Below, piece by piece: positions 33,154-41,071 of a stretch of 64,000 nucleotides of DNA. Position numbers and translations under genes: made by a program. The notes under the pieces were generated by a model. The model did not search any database, was not told the DNA's origin, and saw only the letters and a list, made by a program, of their open reading frames with translations. Positions within the stretch are counted from its first letter, which is position 1; each line of letters begins with the position of its first letter. This DNA comes from Bog-473 sp963736525 (GTDB taxonomy: Bacteria > Actinomycetota > Acidimicrobiia > Acidimicrobiales > RAAP-2). The DNA is taken from assembly GCA_963736525.1 (NCBI GenBank), contig CAVTPF010000022.1, positions 1 through 64,000 of the forward strand. The letters run 5' to 3'.

Positions 33154-33954
33154 TCAGCCGAGCAGCCGCGCCAGCAGGGCGAACCTTCCACAGGGACGCT
33201 CGGCCCGGTCGCTGAAGAACGTCTCGTCGGCCGTGGATCGACCGCTCTCGGCAATGTGCCCGGCCCGGATGCCGTTCTCGAGCAGCTGCTGGCGATTGGC
33301 CGCGGCGAGGTCGACCAGCCAGTGGCCGGGACCGTCGGGGCGGGCGACCGCCGGGTCGAGGGGCTTCGGCCACAGCGGCTCCGCCAGCGCACGCGCCACC
33401 TCGTCGGTGACCTGGTAGCGCTCCGGCGGGACCGAAGGCCCGATGAAGGCCCGCACCCGCTCGGGCCGGGCGCCGCGGCCGCGCAGGGCGTCGAGGGCGT
33501 TGGCCACCGCCCCGGCTGCGGTGCCACGCCAGCCGGCGTGGACGACGGCGAGGATGGGCACGGCGGGGTCCACGAGCGCGATGGGCACGCAGTCGGCGAC
33601 GAGGATCGCCAGCGTGACGTCCGGCACCGTCGTGACGAGGATGTCCGCGTCGGCCACGGCGTCGTCCTCCGTGGTGGTGCCCCGGCCGCGGTCCGCCGCG
33701 CCGACGAGGGCCGCGGTCACCCCGTGGACCTGGCGGGCGAAGACCATGGCCTCGAGCGCGACGCCGAAGGCGGTGGCCGCCCGGGCCCGGTTGACCACGA
33801 CGTCGCCGGGCCGGTCACCCACGTGCAGCCCGAGGTTGAGGCTGTCATAGGGGGGCCGCGACACGCCGCCGAGGCGCGTCGTGACGGCGACCACGGCCCC
33901 GAGGTCCGCCGCGTCGGGCCAGTGCAACAGAGGGGCGGTCGTGGGGGCGGACAC
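33154..33954 (-). CDS. pgeF: Peptidoglycan-editing factor / multicopper-like purine-active enzyme (YfiH/PgeF family)
   Basis: 266 residues from GTG 33954. Family motifs: TTRLGGVS-PPYDSLNLGLHVGD, FARQVHGV, ADADILVT, LAILVADCVPIAL, VHAGWRGTAAG, GPSVPPERYQV and a final RAERPCGRFALLARL. The H/C/H zinc ligands lie in QVHG, ADCVP and HAGWRG. E. coli YfiH prevents wrong residues (such as L-Ser) in the first peptide position of peptidoglycan, while human LACC1 relatives act on purine nucleosides. It lies 67 bases upstream of murL on the same strand, which supports the peptidoglycan role here. Confidence 0.82.
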   Translation of the reverse strand: MSAPTTAPLLHWPDAADLGAVVAVTTRLGGVSRPPYDSLNLGLHVGDRPGDVVVNRARAATAFGVALEAMVFARQVHGVTAALVGAADRGRGTTTEDDAVADADILVTTVPDVTLAILVADCVPIALVDPAVPILAVVHAGWRGTAAGAVANALDALRGRGARPERVRAFIGPSVPPERYQVTDEVARALAEPLWPKPLDPAVARPDGPGHWLVDLAAANRQQLLENGIRAGHIAESGRSTADETFFSDRAERPCGRFALLARLLG

Positions 33955-34007
33955 GGCTCAGGACGATATCGAGCGGCCCCGTCCGCGCGTCCCGAGGAGC
34001 GGCCGGA

Positions 34008-34520
34008 TCAGGACGCTTCGCTTTCGTCCCAGACCGTCGTGGGGACGACCGAGAGCAGTGGCCGCCGGCGGCGCTGCCGCGCCGAGGCGGGTTGGAGTTC
34101 GGAAAAGCCGTAGAGCTCGGCCGTGTCCACCTCCCCCCCGACGGCGCTGTCGGGAGCGCCGTCGGCACCGGCCTCGGGTTCGGGCAGCCCGAGCACACCC
34201 GCCAGGGACTGGCCCGAGTGGAGGGCGCGGAAGAGCACGCCGAGCGATTCCAGCGAGAACCCCTGGTCCTGCAGCCGGAGGATCGCCGCCAGGCGGGTCC
34301 GGTGCTCGGCGCCGTACAGGCCGGTGCGACCCCGCAGGTCGGGGTGGGGGAGCAGGCCCAGAGTCTGCAGGGCGCGGATGCGCCGCGACGTGGTGCCGGT
34401 CGACGCAGCCAGCTCGTCGATCGTCATCTCGTCGCTGGCCACGCCGTCGAAGGTCACGCCGTCGATGGTCACCTCGGTCGGGACGCCCGTCGCCACTTGA
34501 CAAGTATGACATGGATTCAT
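34008..34520 (-). CDS. MerR-family transcriptional regulator
   Basis: 170 codons. The MerR DNA-binding domain begins at about residue 32 (MTIDELAASTGTTSRRIRAL, QTLGLLPHPDLRGRTGLYGA, AAILRLQDQGFSLESLGVLF). The C-terminus is acidic and low-complexity with no obvious metal-binding Cys. The upstream 31 residues are weakly supported; GTG 34496 is an alternative start and would leave the operator outside the coding region. It is divergent from the MaoC gene, whose promoter has MerR-type spacing. Confidence 0.78.
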   Translation of the reverse strand: MNPCHTCQVATGVPTEVTIDGVTFDGVASDEMTIDELAASTGTTSRRIRALQTLGLLPHPDLRGRTGLYGAEHRTRLAAILRLQDQGFSLESLGVLFRALHSGQSLAGVLGLPEPEAGADGAPDSAVGGEVDTAELYGFSELQPASARQRRRRPLLSVVPTTVWDESEAS

Positions 34521-34527
34521 GTAACAT
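34497..34527 (+). promoter_or_regulatory. MerR-type promoter for the MaoC gene (19-bp spacer with dyad)
   Basis: TTGACA at 34497-34502 and TAACAT at 34522-34527 are separated by 19 bases, longer than the normal 17, as in MerR-activated promoters. Inside the spacer is a perfect dyad, ACATG-GATT-CATGT (34509-34522). It sits between the divergent MerR and MaoC genes and reads toward the MaoC gene at 34579. Confidence 0.55.
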
Positions 34528-34578
34528 CAAATACCGTTGGAAATCTGCAACATGCACACGGGAAGCGAGGGAGCGGCA

Positions 34579-35466
34579 ATGGGACTGGACCTGAACGCGG
34601 TGGGCACCACCTCCGAGCCCTTCGAGCGGTCGTGGGACCACAAGGACGCGCTGCTCTACGCGCTCGGCGTGGGTGCCGGCGCGCTGGACCCGACCGGGTT
34701 CGAGCTCGAACTGACGACGGAGAACTCGGCGGGGATCGCCCAGCGCGTCCTGCCCACCTTCACGACCATCGTCGGGCAGGGCGGGGGAGGCAGGGCGTCG
34801 CTCGGCGACTTCGACCCCGCCATGCTGGTCCACGGGGAACAGGCCATCCGCTTGCACGGCGAGATCCCGACGGCGGGAACCGTCTCCATCACGACGCGGG
34901 TCGCCGGCATGTACGACAAGGGCTCGGCGGGCCTCGTCGTGCTCGAGAGCGAGTCGCGCCACGCCGCCACCGGGGAGCTTGCCTTCACCAACCGCACCGC
35001 CCTCTTCATCCGCGGCGCCGGCGGCTTCGGCGGTCCGCGCAACCCCGAGGGCGACGACGAGACCGCGCTGGCGGCCGAACCGCTGCCCACACGAGAGGCC
35101 GACGAGGTGGTGTCGTACGCGACCCGTCCCGACCAGGCGTTGCTCTACCGCCTCAGCGGTGACCGCAACCCCTTGCACTCCGATCCGACCTTCGCCAAGC
35201 GGGCCGGGTTCGAACGCCCGATTCTGCACGGGCTCTGCACCTACGGCTTCACCGGCCGCGCGCTGCTCCACACCGTCTGTGCCTCCGACCCGGCGCGCTT
35301 CGGTGCCATGCGCGCCCGCTTCTCCAAGCCGACGATGCCCGGCGACACCCTGACGATCTCGGTCTGGGACGTCGGCGAGCGCGCGCCCGGTGCCTACCGG
35401 TTCCGGACCGAGACCCAGCGCGGCGAGACGGTGATCGACGCCGGTCTCTTCACCGTGGCCGGCTGA
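34579..35466 (+). CDS. MaoC-family (R)-specific enoyl-CoA hydratase, double hotdog
   Basis: 295 residues from ATG 34579 (AGCGAGGGAG precedes it). Two hotdog halves: the N-terminal one (SWDHKDALLYALGVGAGALD, LPTFTTIVGQ, LVHGEQAI) and the C-terminal catalytic one with YRLSGDRNPLHSDPTFAK and ILHGLCTYGFTGRALL, holding the D/H hydratase dyad. This is the layout of peroxisomal MFE-2 hydratase 2 and mycobacterial ChsH/MaoC enzymes of sterol or branched fatty acid breakdown. The inducible MerR promoter and nearby SDR and P450 support a lipid/steroid catabolic role. Confidence 0.82.
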   Translation: MGLDLNAVGTTSEPFERSWDHKDALLYALGVGAGALDPTGFELELTTENSAGIAQRVLPTFTTIVGQGGGGRASLGDFDPAMLVHGEQAIRLHGEIPTAGTVSITTRVAGMYDKGSAGLVVLESESRHAATGELAFTNRTALFIRGAGGFGGPRNPEGDDETALAAEPLPTREADEVVSYATRPDQALLYRLSGDRNPLHSDPTFAKRAGFERPILHGLCTYGFTGRALLHTVCASDPARFGAMRARFSKPTMPGDTLTISVWDVGERAPGAYRFRTETQRGETVIDAGLFTVAG

Positions 35467-35504
35467 GCGCGGGCCGGCCGGTCAGCGGCGCCCGCTCCTC
35501 AGCC
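35461..35504. terminator. Bidirectional terminator between convergent MaoC and SDR genes
   Basis: GGCTGAG (35461-35467) pairs with CTCAGCC (35498-35504) and the stem extends inward imperfectly (CGCGGGC with GCCCGCT). It overlaps both stop codons, the usual arrangement for a shared terminator of convergent genes. Confidence 0.5.
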
Positions 35505-36311
35505 GCCGAAGAGGAGCGAGTAGTCCGCGCCGCGCCGCAGGTGGTGTCCCCCGTCGACCCCGAGGGTCTCGCCGGTGACGAAGGAGGACTCGGGCCCGAT
35601 GAGGTACCGGACGGCGCCGGCCACGTCGTCGACGGTGCCGACGCGTCCGAGAGGCATCTGCGCCAGATAGTCGTCGAGCAGGGGGCCGCCGGCGGTGATG
35701 AAGGACATGAGCTCGTCGTCGATGATCCCCGGCGCCACGGCGTTGACCCGGATGCCGAGGGGGCCCAGCTCCTCGGCTGCGGTCTCGGTCAGGAAGCAGA
35801 TGCCCGCCTTCGACACGCCGTAGGCCCACAGGTGCGGGTGGGGGAAGCGGCCGGCGCCCGAGGACATCAACACGATGGAGCCGGGGCCGCCCTGGGCCGC
35901 CATGGCCGAGGCGCCCTGCTTCACGCAGATCACGGAACCCACCAGGTTGAGGTCGATGGTGGCCCGCACGGCGTCGACGTCGGCCGTGAGGACAGAGCCG
36001 AGGTGCGTCGACCCGCCGGCACAGGCGAACAGGCCGTCGATGCGGCCGGTCGCCTCGGCCGTCGCCGCCACCGCGGCGGTCATCTGCTCCTCGACCGTGA
36101 CGTCGGCCACGACGTAGCGCGCCGTGGCGTTGCGCGACGCCGCCGAGACGCGCGCCGTGGCGTCCGCCAGCTTCTGCTCCGTGCGCCCGCAGATCGTCAC
36201 GTGCGCGCCGTCGGCGGCCAGGCGCTCCGCGGTGGCCAGGCCGATGCCGCTGCCGCCACCGGTGACCAGGATGGACCATCCGGCGATGCCGCCGCCCGGG
36301 TCGCCCGCCAT
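35499..36311 (-). CDS. Short-chain dehydrogenase/reductase (SDR), 3-oxoacyl or hydroxysteroid type
   Basis: 270 residues. Cofactor motif SILVTGGGSGIGLATAERL, the CAGG strand (LFACAGGSTH), catalytic Ser (VLMSSGAGRF) and Y-x3-K (YGVSKAGICFL), then VNAVAPGIIDDELM and the ETLGVDGG end. It is a classical NAD(P)-dependent SDR acting on a secondary alcohol or ketone. Its start overlaps the P450 stop (TGATG), so the two are co-translated. A role in beta-oxidation or sterol side-chain handling is inferred from its neighbours. Confidence 0.85.
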   Translation of the reverse strand: MAGDPGGGIAGWSILVTGGGSGIGLATAERLAADGAHVTICGRTEQKLADATARVSAASRNATARYVVADVTVEEQMTAAVAATAEATGRIDGLFACAGGSTHLGSVLTADVDAVRATIDLNLVGSVICVKQGASAMAAQGGPGSIVLMSSGAGRFPHPHLWAYGVSKAGICFLTETAAEELGPLGIRVNAVAPGIIDDELMSFITAGGPLLDDYLAQMPLGRVGTVDDVAGAVRYLIGPESSFVTGETLGVDGGHHLRRGADYSLLFGG

Positions 36312-37537
36312 CAGACGGGACCCACCCCGACCGGCGCGCTGGGGGAGAACTCGACGGGCATCTCCTCGATGCCCGAAATGAAGTTGGCCTGGCGCCGCGG
36401 CAGGGCGGCGCGCTCGGTCGCCAGGTGCAGGTCGGGCAGGCGGGCCAGCACGCGCTCGACCATCACCTTCAGCTCCAGGCGCGCCAGCTGGTTGCCCAGG
36501 CAGAAGTGGGCGCCGAAACCGAAGGCCATGTGGGGGTTCGGGCTGCGTGCGATGTCGAAGCGGCCGGGGTCCTCGAAGACCGCCTCGTCCCGGTTGGCCG
36601 AGGGATAGAGCAGGAGCAGCTCCTGGCCGGCGCGGATGTGGGACCCGGCCAGCTCGACGTCGCGGGTGGCCGTCCGCGCCATGTTCTTGATCGGCGAGAC
36701 CCAGCGCAGCATCTCCTCGACCGCCGATGGCATGAGCGCGCCCGGGTCGGCGGCCAGCCGCGCCACCTGGTCCGGATGGGCCAGGAGCTCCTCGACCCCG
36801 CCGCTGATGACGTGCCGGGTGGTCTCGTCACCCCCGATCAATATGAGCAGCGTCTCGTGGACCAGCGAGTCGTCGTCGAGCGAGTCGCCGTCGATCTCCG
36901 CGTGGCACAGCACCCCCACCAGGTCGTCCGTGTTCTTCTGGGCGCGGCGGTCGTCGAAGACGGGATGGATGTACTCGGTGTACTCGACGAACGCCTCGGC
37001 GGACTTCTCCATGAGGCTGGGGTCGGGAGCGCCCAGCGCCTTGAGCATGTCGTCGGACCACCGCAGCAGGTCGTCGCGGTCCTCGGGTGCGACGCCGAGC
37101 ATGTCGCCGATCATGATGATGGGCAACGGGGCCGCGATGTCCTTGACGAAGTCGCAGTGACCCTGCTCGCAGACCTTGTCGATCAGCGCGTCGCACACCC
37201 GGGTGAGCTTGCCCTCCATGTCCCGCACCCGCCTGGGGGTGAAGCCCTCGGAGACGAGGCGGCGGCGGCGCACGTGCTCGGTCCCGTCGAAATCGATCAT
37301 CATCGGCAGCGGACCGAACTTGGGGCGGATGCCCTGGGCGTTCGAGAAGGACTCGGTGTCGACCGACGCCTGCTTGACCGCGGCGTAGGTGGCCGCGGCC
37401 CACAGGTCATTGCGCTCGTCGTAGTACACGGGGGCGTGGGCGCGCATCCAGGCGAAGGCCTCGTGGGGCTCTCGTCCGAAGAAGGCGCCGCTCATCAGAT
37501 CGATCCCGAGCTCCTCGGGGGCGGGGGCGGTGGTCAC
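36311..37537 (-). CDS. Cytochrome P450, CYP142/CYP125-like steroid C26-hydroxylase candidate
   Basis: 408 residues from GTG 37537 (codons upstream to 37618 run into the divergent sigma gene). Landmarks: I-helix LILIGGDETTRHVISGG, the K-helix E-x-x-R in VEEMLRWVSP, IKNMARTATRD, and heme ligand loop FGFGAHFCLGNQLARLE. The segments IRPKFGPLPMMIDFDGTEH and ANFISGIEEMPVEF follow mycobacterial CYP142 closely, an enzyme that oxidises the cholesterol side-chain terminus. It needs a ferredoxin/reductase not found in the window. It is paired with the SDR and near the MaoC hydratase. Confidence 0.85.
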   Translation of the reverse strand: MTTAPAPEELGIDLMSGAFFGREPHEAFAWMRAHAPVYYDERNDLWAAATYAAVKQASVDTESFSNAQGIRPKFGPLPMMIDFDGTEHVRRRRLVSEGFTPRRVRDMEGKLTRVCDALIDKVCEQGHCDFVKDIAAPLPIIMIGDMLGVAPEDRDDLLRWSDDMLKALGAPDPSLMEKSAEAFVEYTEYIHPVFDDRRAQKNTDDLVGVLCHAEIDGDSLDDDSLVHETLLILIGGDETTRHVISGGVEELLAHPDQVARLAADPGALMPSAVEEMLRWVSPIKNMARTATRDVELAGSHIRAGQELLLLYPSANRDEAVFEDPGRFDIARSPNPHMAFGFGAHFCLGNQLARLELKVMVERVLARLPDLHLATERAALPRRQANFISGIEEMPVEFSPSAPVGVGPV

Positions 37538-37574
37538 GGCGGAGACGATATCGCCGGGTGGGTAGGGTTGGGCC

Positions 37575-38159
37575 ATGGCAGACCGGGCGACCTTCACCGA
37601 CGTCGCCATGGAATTCATGCCCGGGCTCTACTCGGCTGCACTGCGCATGACACGGAACCGGGCCGACGCCGAGGACCTCGTCCAGGAGACGTACCTGAAG
37701 GCGTACCGGTCGTTCGCCTCGTTCACCGAGGGCACCAACCTGCGGGCCTGGCTCTACCGGATCCTCACCAACACCTACATCAACTCGTACCGGGCCGCGC
37801 AACGCCGGCCCGAGACCACCGACGTCGAGGACGTCGAGGACCTCTATCTCTACAAGCGCCTGGCCGCTTCGGGCGTCGGGGATCCGGGCCGGTCGGCCGA
37901 GGACGAGGCGCTCGAGCGCTTCACCGACGAGGACGTGAAGGCGGCCCTCGAGGCCCTGCCGGAGGCCTTTCGCATGGCGGTGCTGCTGGCCGACGTCGAG
38001 GGGTTCAGTTACAAGGAGATCTCCGAGATCACCGAGGTGCCCATCGGGACGGTCATGAGCCGGATCCACCGGGGAAGAAGGGCGCTCCAGAAGGCGTTGC
38101 ACGATGTGGCAGAAGCACGAGGCCTCGTGGGGAGCACCCCCGGGGGGTCGAGAGAGTGA
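37575..38159 (+). CDS. sigR: SigR/SigH-type RNA polymerase sigma factor (oxidative stress ECF)
   Basis: 194 residues. Region 2: MPGLYSAALRMTRNRADAED, LVQETYLKAYRSFASF, TNLRAWLYRILTNTYINSYR. Region 4: LPEAFRMAVLLADVEGFSYK, EISEITEVPIGTVMSRIHRG. This is the SigR/SigH group that controls thiol-oxidative stress genes in mycothiol-producing actinobacteria. The stop overlaps the start of the anti-sigma gene (GTGA). Only 37 bases separate it from the divergent P450 gene. Confidence 0.88.
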   Translation: MADRATFTDVAMEFMPGLYSAALRMTRNRADAEDLVQETYLKAYRSFASFTEGTNLRAWLYRILTNTYINSYRAAQRRPETTDVEDVEDLYLYKRLAASGVGDPGRSAEDEALERFTDEDVKAALEALPEAFRMAVLLADVEGFSYKEISEITEVPIGTVMSRIHRGRRALQKALHDVAEARGLVGSTPGGSRE

Positions 38160-38476
38160 GCGAGGACGTGGGCGACGGCAAGGAGACCGACTGGGGCGGC
38201 ACCAAGGGCGGTGGGCTCTTTGGCGTGTCGGTCGACTGCACCGAGGCGGTGCACGAGCTGTACCACTATCTCGACGGGGAGCTCACCGAGGAGCGGCGCG
38301 AGGAGATCCGCGTGCACCTGGACTGGTGCGGCCCCTGCGGGGGCGCGGCCGAGTTCGAGGCCGAGCTGCGCAAGGTCATCGCCAACCGGTGCAAGGATCG
38401 CGTGCCGCAGAGCCTGATCGACCGGGTGGCGGCGGCCATCGACGAAGAAAGCCGGCAGCACCACGCCGAGCACTGA
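38156..38476 (+). CDS. rsrA: Redox-sensitive anti-sigma factor (RsrA/RshA-like)
   Basis: 106 residues from GTG 38156. The zinc anti-sigma module is complete: DCTEAVHELYHYLDGELTEE, then HLDWCGPC (H-x3-C-x2-C), with a further Cys in IANRCKDRVP. In the known RsrA, disulphide formation in this motif expels zinc and frees SigR. It is translationally coupled to the sigma gene. The N-terminal 20 residues are Gly-rich and unusual but cause no conflict. Confidence 0.88.
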   Translation: MSEDVGDGKETDWGGTKGGGLFGVSVDCTEAVHELYHYLDGELTEERREEIRVHLDWCGPCGGAAEFEAELRKVIANRCKDRVPQSLIDRVAAAIDEESRQHHAEH

Positions 38477-38513
38477 CGTCTCCCCCGTCCAGGACCTGCC
38501 GGCGGACCTGCCG

Positions 38514-39581
38514 GTGGGCGGTCCGGCCATGGTGGACTGGGCGCTGGCCCAGCGGGTCGCGGCGGGCGCCCTCATCCTCAAGCCCTCACCGGCCTCCTAC
38601 CGCTCCTCGGACCTGCAGGCCCAGTTCGACGAGCTCACGACGAAGGCCGAGCGACTCGTGAGCGACGCCACCGGCCTGCACTCGGCGCACGGGTCGGCGC
38701 GGGCCAAGGTCACCGACCGGCCCGGATGGGCGTCCGCCAACGTTCGCTCCATCGAGCGTCTGGTCGGGCCCGCACTGATGGATCTGCAGCGCAAGCGGGG
38801 CACCAAGCTCGCCGGGCCGTCGTTGGTCGTCGGCCGGACGGTAGCGGGCACGCAGCTCGGTCTGATGCTCGCGTACATGGCGACGCGGGTGCTCGGGCAG
38901 TACGACCTGTTGCTCAACGACGAGGCGTCCGCGGACCAGGACCTCGTCTCGTACGTGGGTCCCAACATCGTCGCCGTGGAGGAGCAGTATGGCTTCGCGC
39001 CCAGCCAGTTCCGGCTGTGGTTGGCGCTGCACGAGGTGACGCACCGCCTGCAGTTCACCGCGGTCCCCTGGCTGCGGGACCACTTCGTGGGCCTGGTCTC
39101 TGAGCTGCTGGGCCCCCTCTCGGGCGACCCGTCGGGGTTCGCCGACGTGCTCCGCCGCGCCACGGCCGAGCTGCGCGCCGGGCGCAACCCGGCCCGGGAG
39201 GCCGGGGTGGTGGGCATGCTCGCCACACCGGAACAGCGGCTGGCGCTGTCGAGGATCTCGGGGATGATGAGCCTGCTGGAGGGCCACGGCGACGTCACCA
39301 TGGACCGCGCCGGGGCGGGCGAGGTGCCGGGGGCGGCCCACTTCTCCAAGGTGCTGCACGAGCGGCGCAGCCAGGCCCGGGGGCTGACCAAGCTCATGTC
39401 GAAGCTGCTCGGGCTCGAGGCCAAGATGCGCCAGTACGCCGAGGGTGAGCGTTTCGTCGAGTCGGTGGAGGCGGCCGGCGGCCCGGCGCTGCTGGCCCGG
39501 GTGTGGGAGGGGCCCGAGTGGCTCCCCACGCTCGAGGAGATCCGCGACCCGGGAGCCTGGGTGGCCCGAGCCGGTGGGTGA
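38514..39581 (+). CDS. Zinc-dependent metalloprotease-like protein (DUF2342, zincin fold)
   Basis: 355 residues from GTG 38514 (ATG 38529 also possible). The putative zinc motif HEVTH lies in FRLWLALHEVTHRLQFTAVP (about residue 178), with the downstream SLLEGHGDVTMD segment supplying a third ligand. Other family features are YVGPNIVAVEEQYG and a C-terminal WEGPEWLPTLEEIRDP. The family is sometimes labelled F420-biosynthesis-associated, but its substrate is unknown. It sits directly before tilS, overlapping it by 8 bases, as in many actinobacteria. Confidence 0.85.
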   Translation: MGGPAMVDWALAQRVAAGALILKPSPASYRSSDLQAQFDELTTKAERLVSDATGLHSAHGSARAKVTDRPGWASANVRSIERLVGPALMDLQRKRGTKLAGPSLVVGRTVAGTQLGLMLAYMATRVLGQYDLLLNDEASADQDLVSYVGPNIVAVEEQYGFAPSQFRLWLALHEVTHRLQFTAVPWLRDHFVGLVSELLGPLSGDPSGFADVLRRATAELRAGRNPAREAGVVGMLATPEQRLALSRISGMMSLLEGHGDVTMDRAGAGEVPGAAHFSKVLHERRSQARGLTKLMSKLLGLEAKMRQYAEGERFVESVEAAGGPALLARVWEGPEWLPTLEEIRDPGAWVARAGG

Positions 39582-41061
39582 GGGGGTCCGCCCTCCCCTC
39601 CTGGCCGAGCTGCTGACCCGGTGCACCTTCCCCCCGGCGGGAACCCCGCTGCCGTGCGCGGTGTCGGGGGGCGCCGACTCCCTCGCCCTCTTGGTCCTGG
39701 CCACGGCGGCGGGCTGCGATGTCACCGCCTTCCACGTCGATCACGGGCTGCGCCCGGGTTCGGGTGCCGAGGCGGGCGTGGTCGCCGCCGCGGCGCGGCG
39801 GTTCGGCGCGCGCGTCGAGTGCCGCCGGGTCTCGGTTGCGCCGGGGCCCAATCTCGAGGCCCGGGCCCGGGCCGCGCGCTTCGCGGTGTTGCCGGCGGAG
39901 GTGGCGACCGGGCACACCATGGACGACCAGGCCGAGACGATCCTCGTGAACCTCCTGCGGGGTGCCGGCGCGGACGGCTTGGCCGGGATGGCACCGGGCC
40001 CACGTCACCCCTTGCTCGCGCTGCGGCGGTGCGAGACGCACGCCCTGTGTGCCGAGGTGGGCCTCGTGCCGGTGTGCGACGTCAGCAACGCCGATCCCGC
40101 GTTCGTGCGCAACCGCGTCCGCCACGAGCTGCTCCCGCTGTGCGCCGAGGTGGCGGGCCGCGACCCGGTGCCGCTGCTGGCCCGGCAGGCGGGGGTGCTG
40201 CGTGACGAGGTGGCGCTGCTGGACTCGCTGGCGGCCGAGCAATTGCCCGATCCGACCGACGCACGCGCCGTGGCCGGCGCGGCACGGCCGCTGGCCCGGC
40301 GCGCCCTGCGGCGCTGGTTGCGCGAGAGCGCCGGCGGCGAGCACCCCCCGTCGTTGGCCGAGGTCGAGCGCACCCTCGCGGTCGCCGATGGTGCCGCGGT
40401 GGGGACGGAGCTCTCGGGTGGCCGCCGGGTGCGCCGTTCGGGCGGGCGGCTCCGGGTCGAGCCGGACCGCTCCGGTAGTCTCACGGCGGTGACCCTCGAC
40501 GAGGCGGACACGAGCGTCCCGACCTGGGCCGAGCCGGACGTGGGACCGGTGCTGGTCGACGCCGGGCGCCTGGCCGCCCGGGTGGCCGAGCTCGGCGCCA
40601 GCATCACCGCTGACTACGCCGACGAGCCGCCGCTCCTCGTCGCCGTGCTCAAGGGCGCCATGCTCTTCATGAGCGACCTGTGCCGGGCCATCGCGCTGCC
40701 GGTCGACGTCGACTTCATGGCCGTGTCCTCCTACGGCAGCGCGACCAAGACCTCGGGTGTCGTGCGCATCGTGAAGGACCTCGACAGCGAGCTGGAGGGC
40801 CGCCACGTGCTGGTCGTCGAGGACATCATCGACAGCGGCCTGACGCTCAACTACCTGCTGCGGTACCTCAACGCGCGCCAGCCCAAGAGCGTGGAGGTGT
40901 GCGCGCTGCTGGTCAAGGAGCGCGAGAAGCGGGTCAACCTCCAGCTGCGCTACATCGGCTTCACCATCCCGCCCGAGTTCGTGGTGGGCTACGGCCTCGA
41001 TGCGGCCGAGCGCTACCGCAACCTCCGCGGCGTGTACCAGTACAAGGGCGACGCCCAGTGA
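39574..41061 (+). CDS. tilS-hpt: Fused tRNA(Ile)-lysidine synthase and hypoxanthine-guanine phosphoribosyltransferase
   Basis: 495 residues in one frame from GTG 39574. Residues 1 to about 300 are TilS: PP-loop AVSGGADSLALLVL, HVDHGLRPGSG, ATGHTMDDQAETILVNLLRG and NRVRHELLPL. From about 310 to the end is Hpt: VAVLKGAMLFMSDLCRAI, FMAVSSYGS, the PRPP site LVVEDIIDSGLTLNYLL and VVGYGLDAAERYRNL. TilS makes lysidine in tRNA-Ile(CAU); Hpt salvages purines. No stop separates them. A separate Hpt start at GTG 40489 is possible, but then tilS would have no stop, so a fusion (known in Listeria and some actinobacteria) is the better reading. No ftsH gene follows, unlike many actinobacteria. Confidence 0.85.
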   Translation: MGEGVRPPLLAELLTRCTFPPAGTPLPCAVSGGADSLALLVLATAAGCDVTAFHVDHGLRPGSGAEAGVVAAAARRFGARVECRRVSVAPGPNLEARARAARFAVLPAEVATGHTMDDQAETILVNLLRGAGADGLAGMAPGPRHPLLALRRCETHALCAEVGLVPVCDVSNADPAFVRNRVRHELLPLCAEVAGRDPVPLLARQAGVLRDEVALLDSLAAEQLPDPTDARAVAGAARPLARRALRRWLRESAGGEHPPSLAEVERTLAVADGAAVGTELSGGRRVRRSGGRLRVEPDRSGSLTAVTLDEADTSVPTWAEPDVGPVLVDAGRLAARVAELGASITADYADEPPLLVAVLKGAMLFMSDLCRAIALPVDVDFMAVSSYGSATKTSGVVRIVKDLDSELEGRHVLVVEDIIDSGLTLNYLLRYLNARQPKSVEVCALLVKEREKRVNLQLRYIGFTIPPEFVVGYGLDAAERYRNLRGVYQYKGDAQ

Positions 41062-41071
41062 GCCGCACCCG

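Noticed and set aside
37538..37574. SigR-type promoter (GGAAT...GTT) between P450 and sigR
   Set aside because: GGAGA (37541) and GTT (37567) are 21 bases apart, outside the 18-19 spacing, and the first box is imperfect.
36425..38155. Long plus-strand frame leading into rsrA
   Set aside because: It is antisense to the P450 and overlaps sigR in another frame; only the part from GTG 38156 is a real gene.
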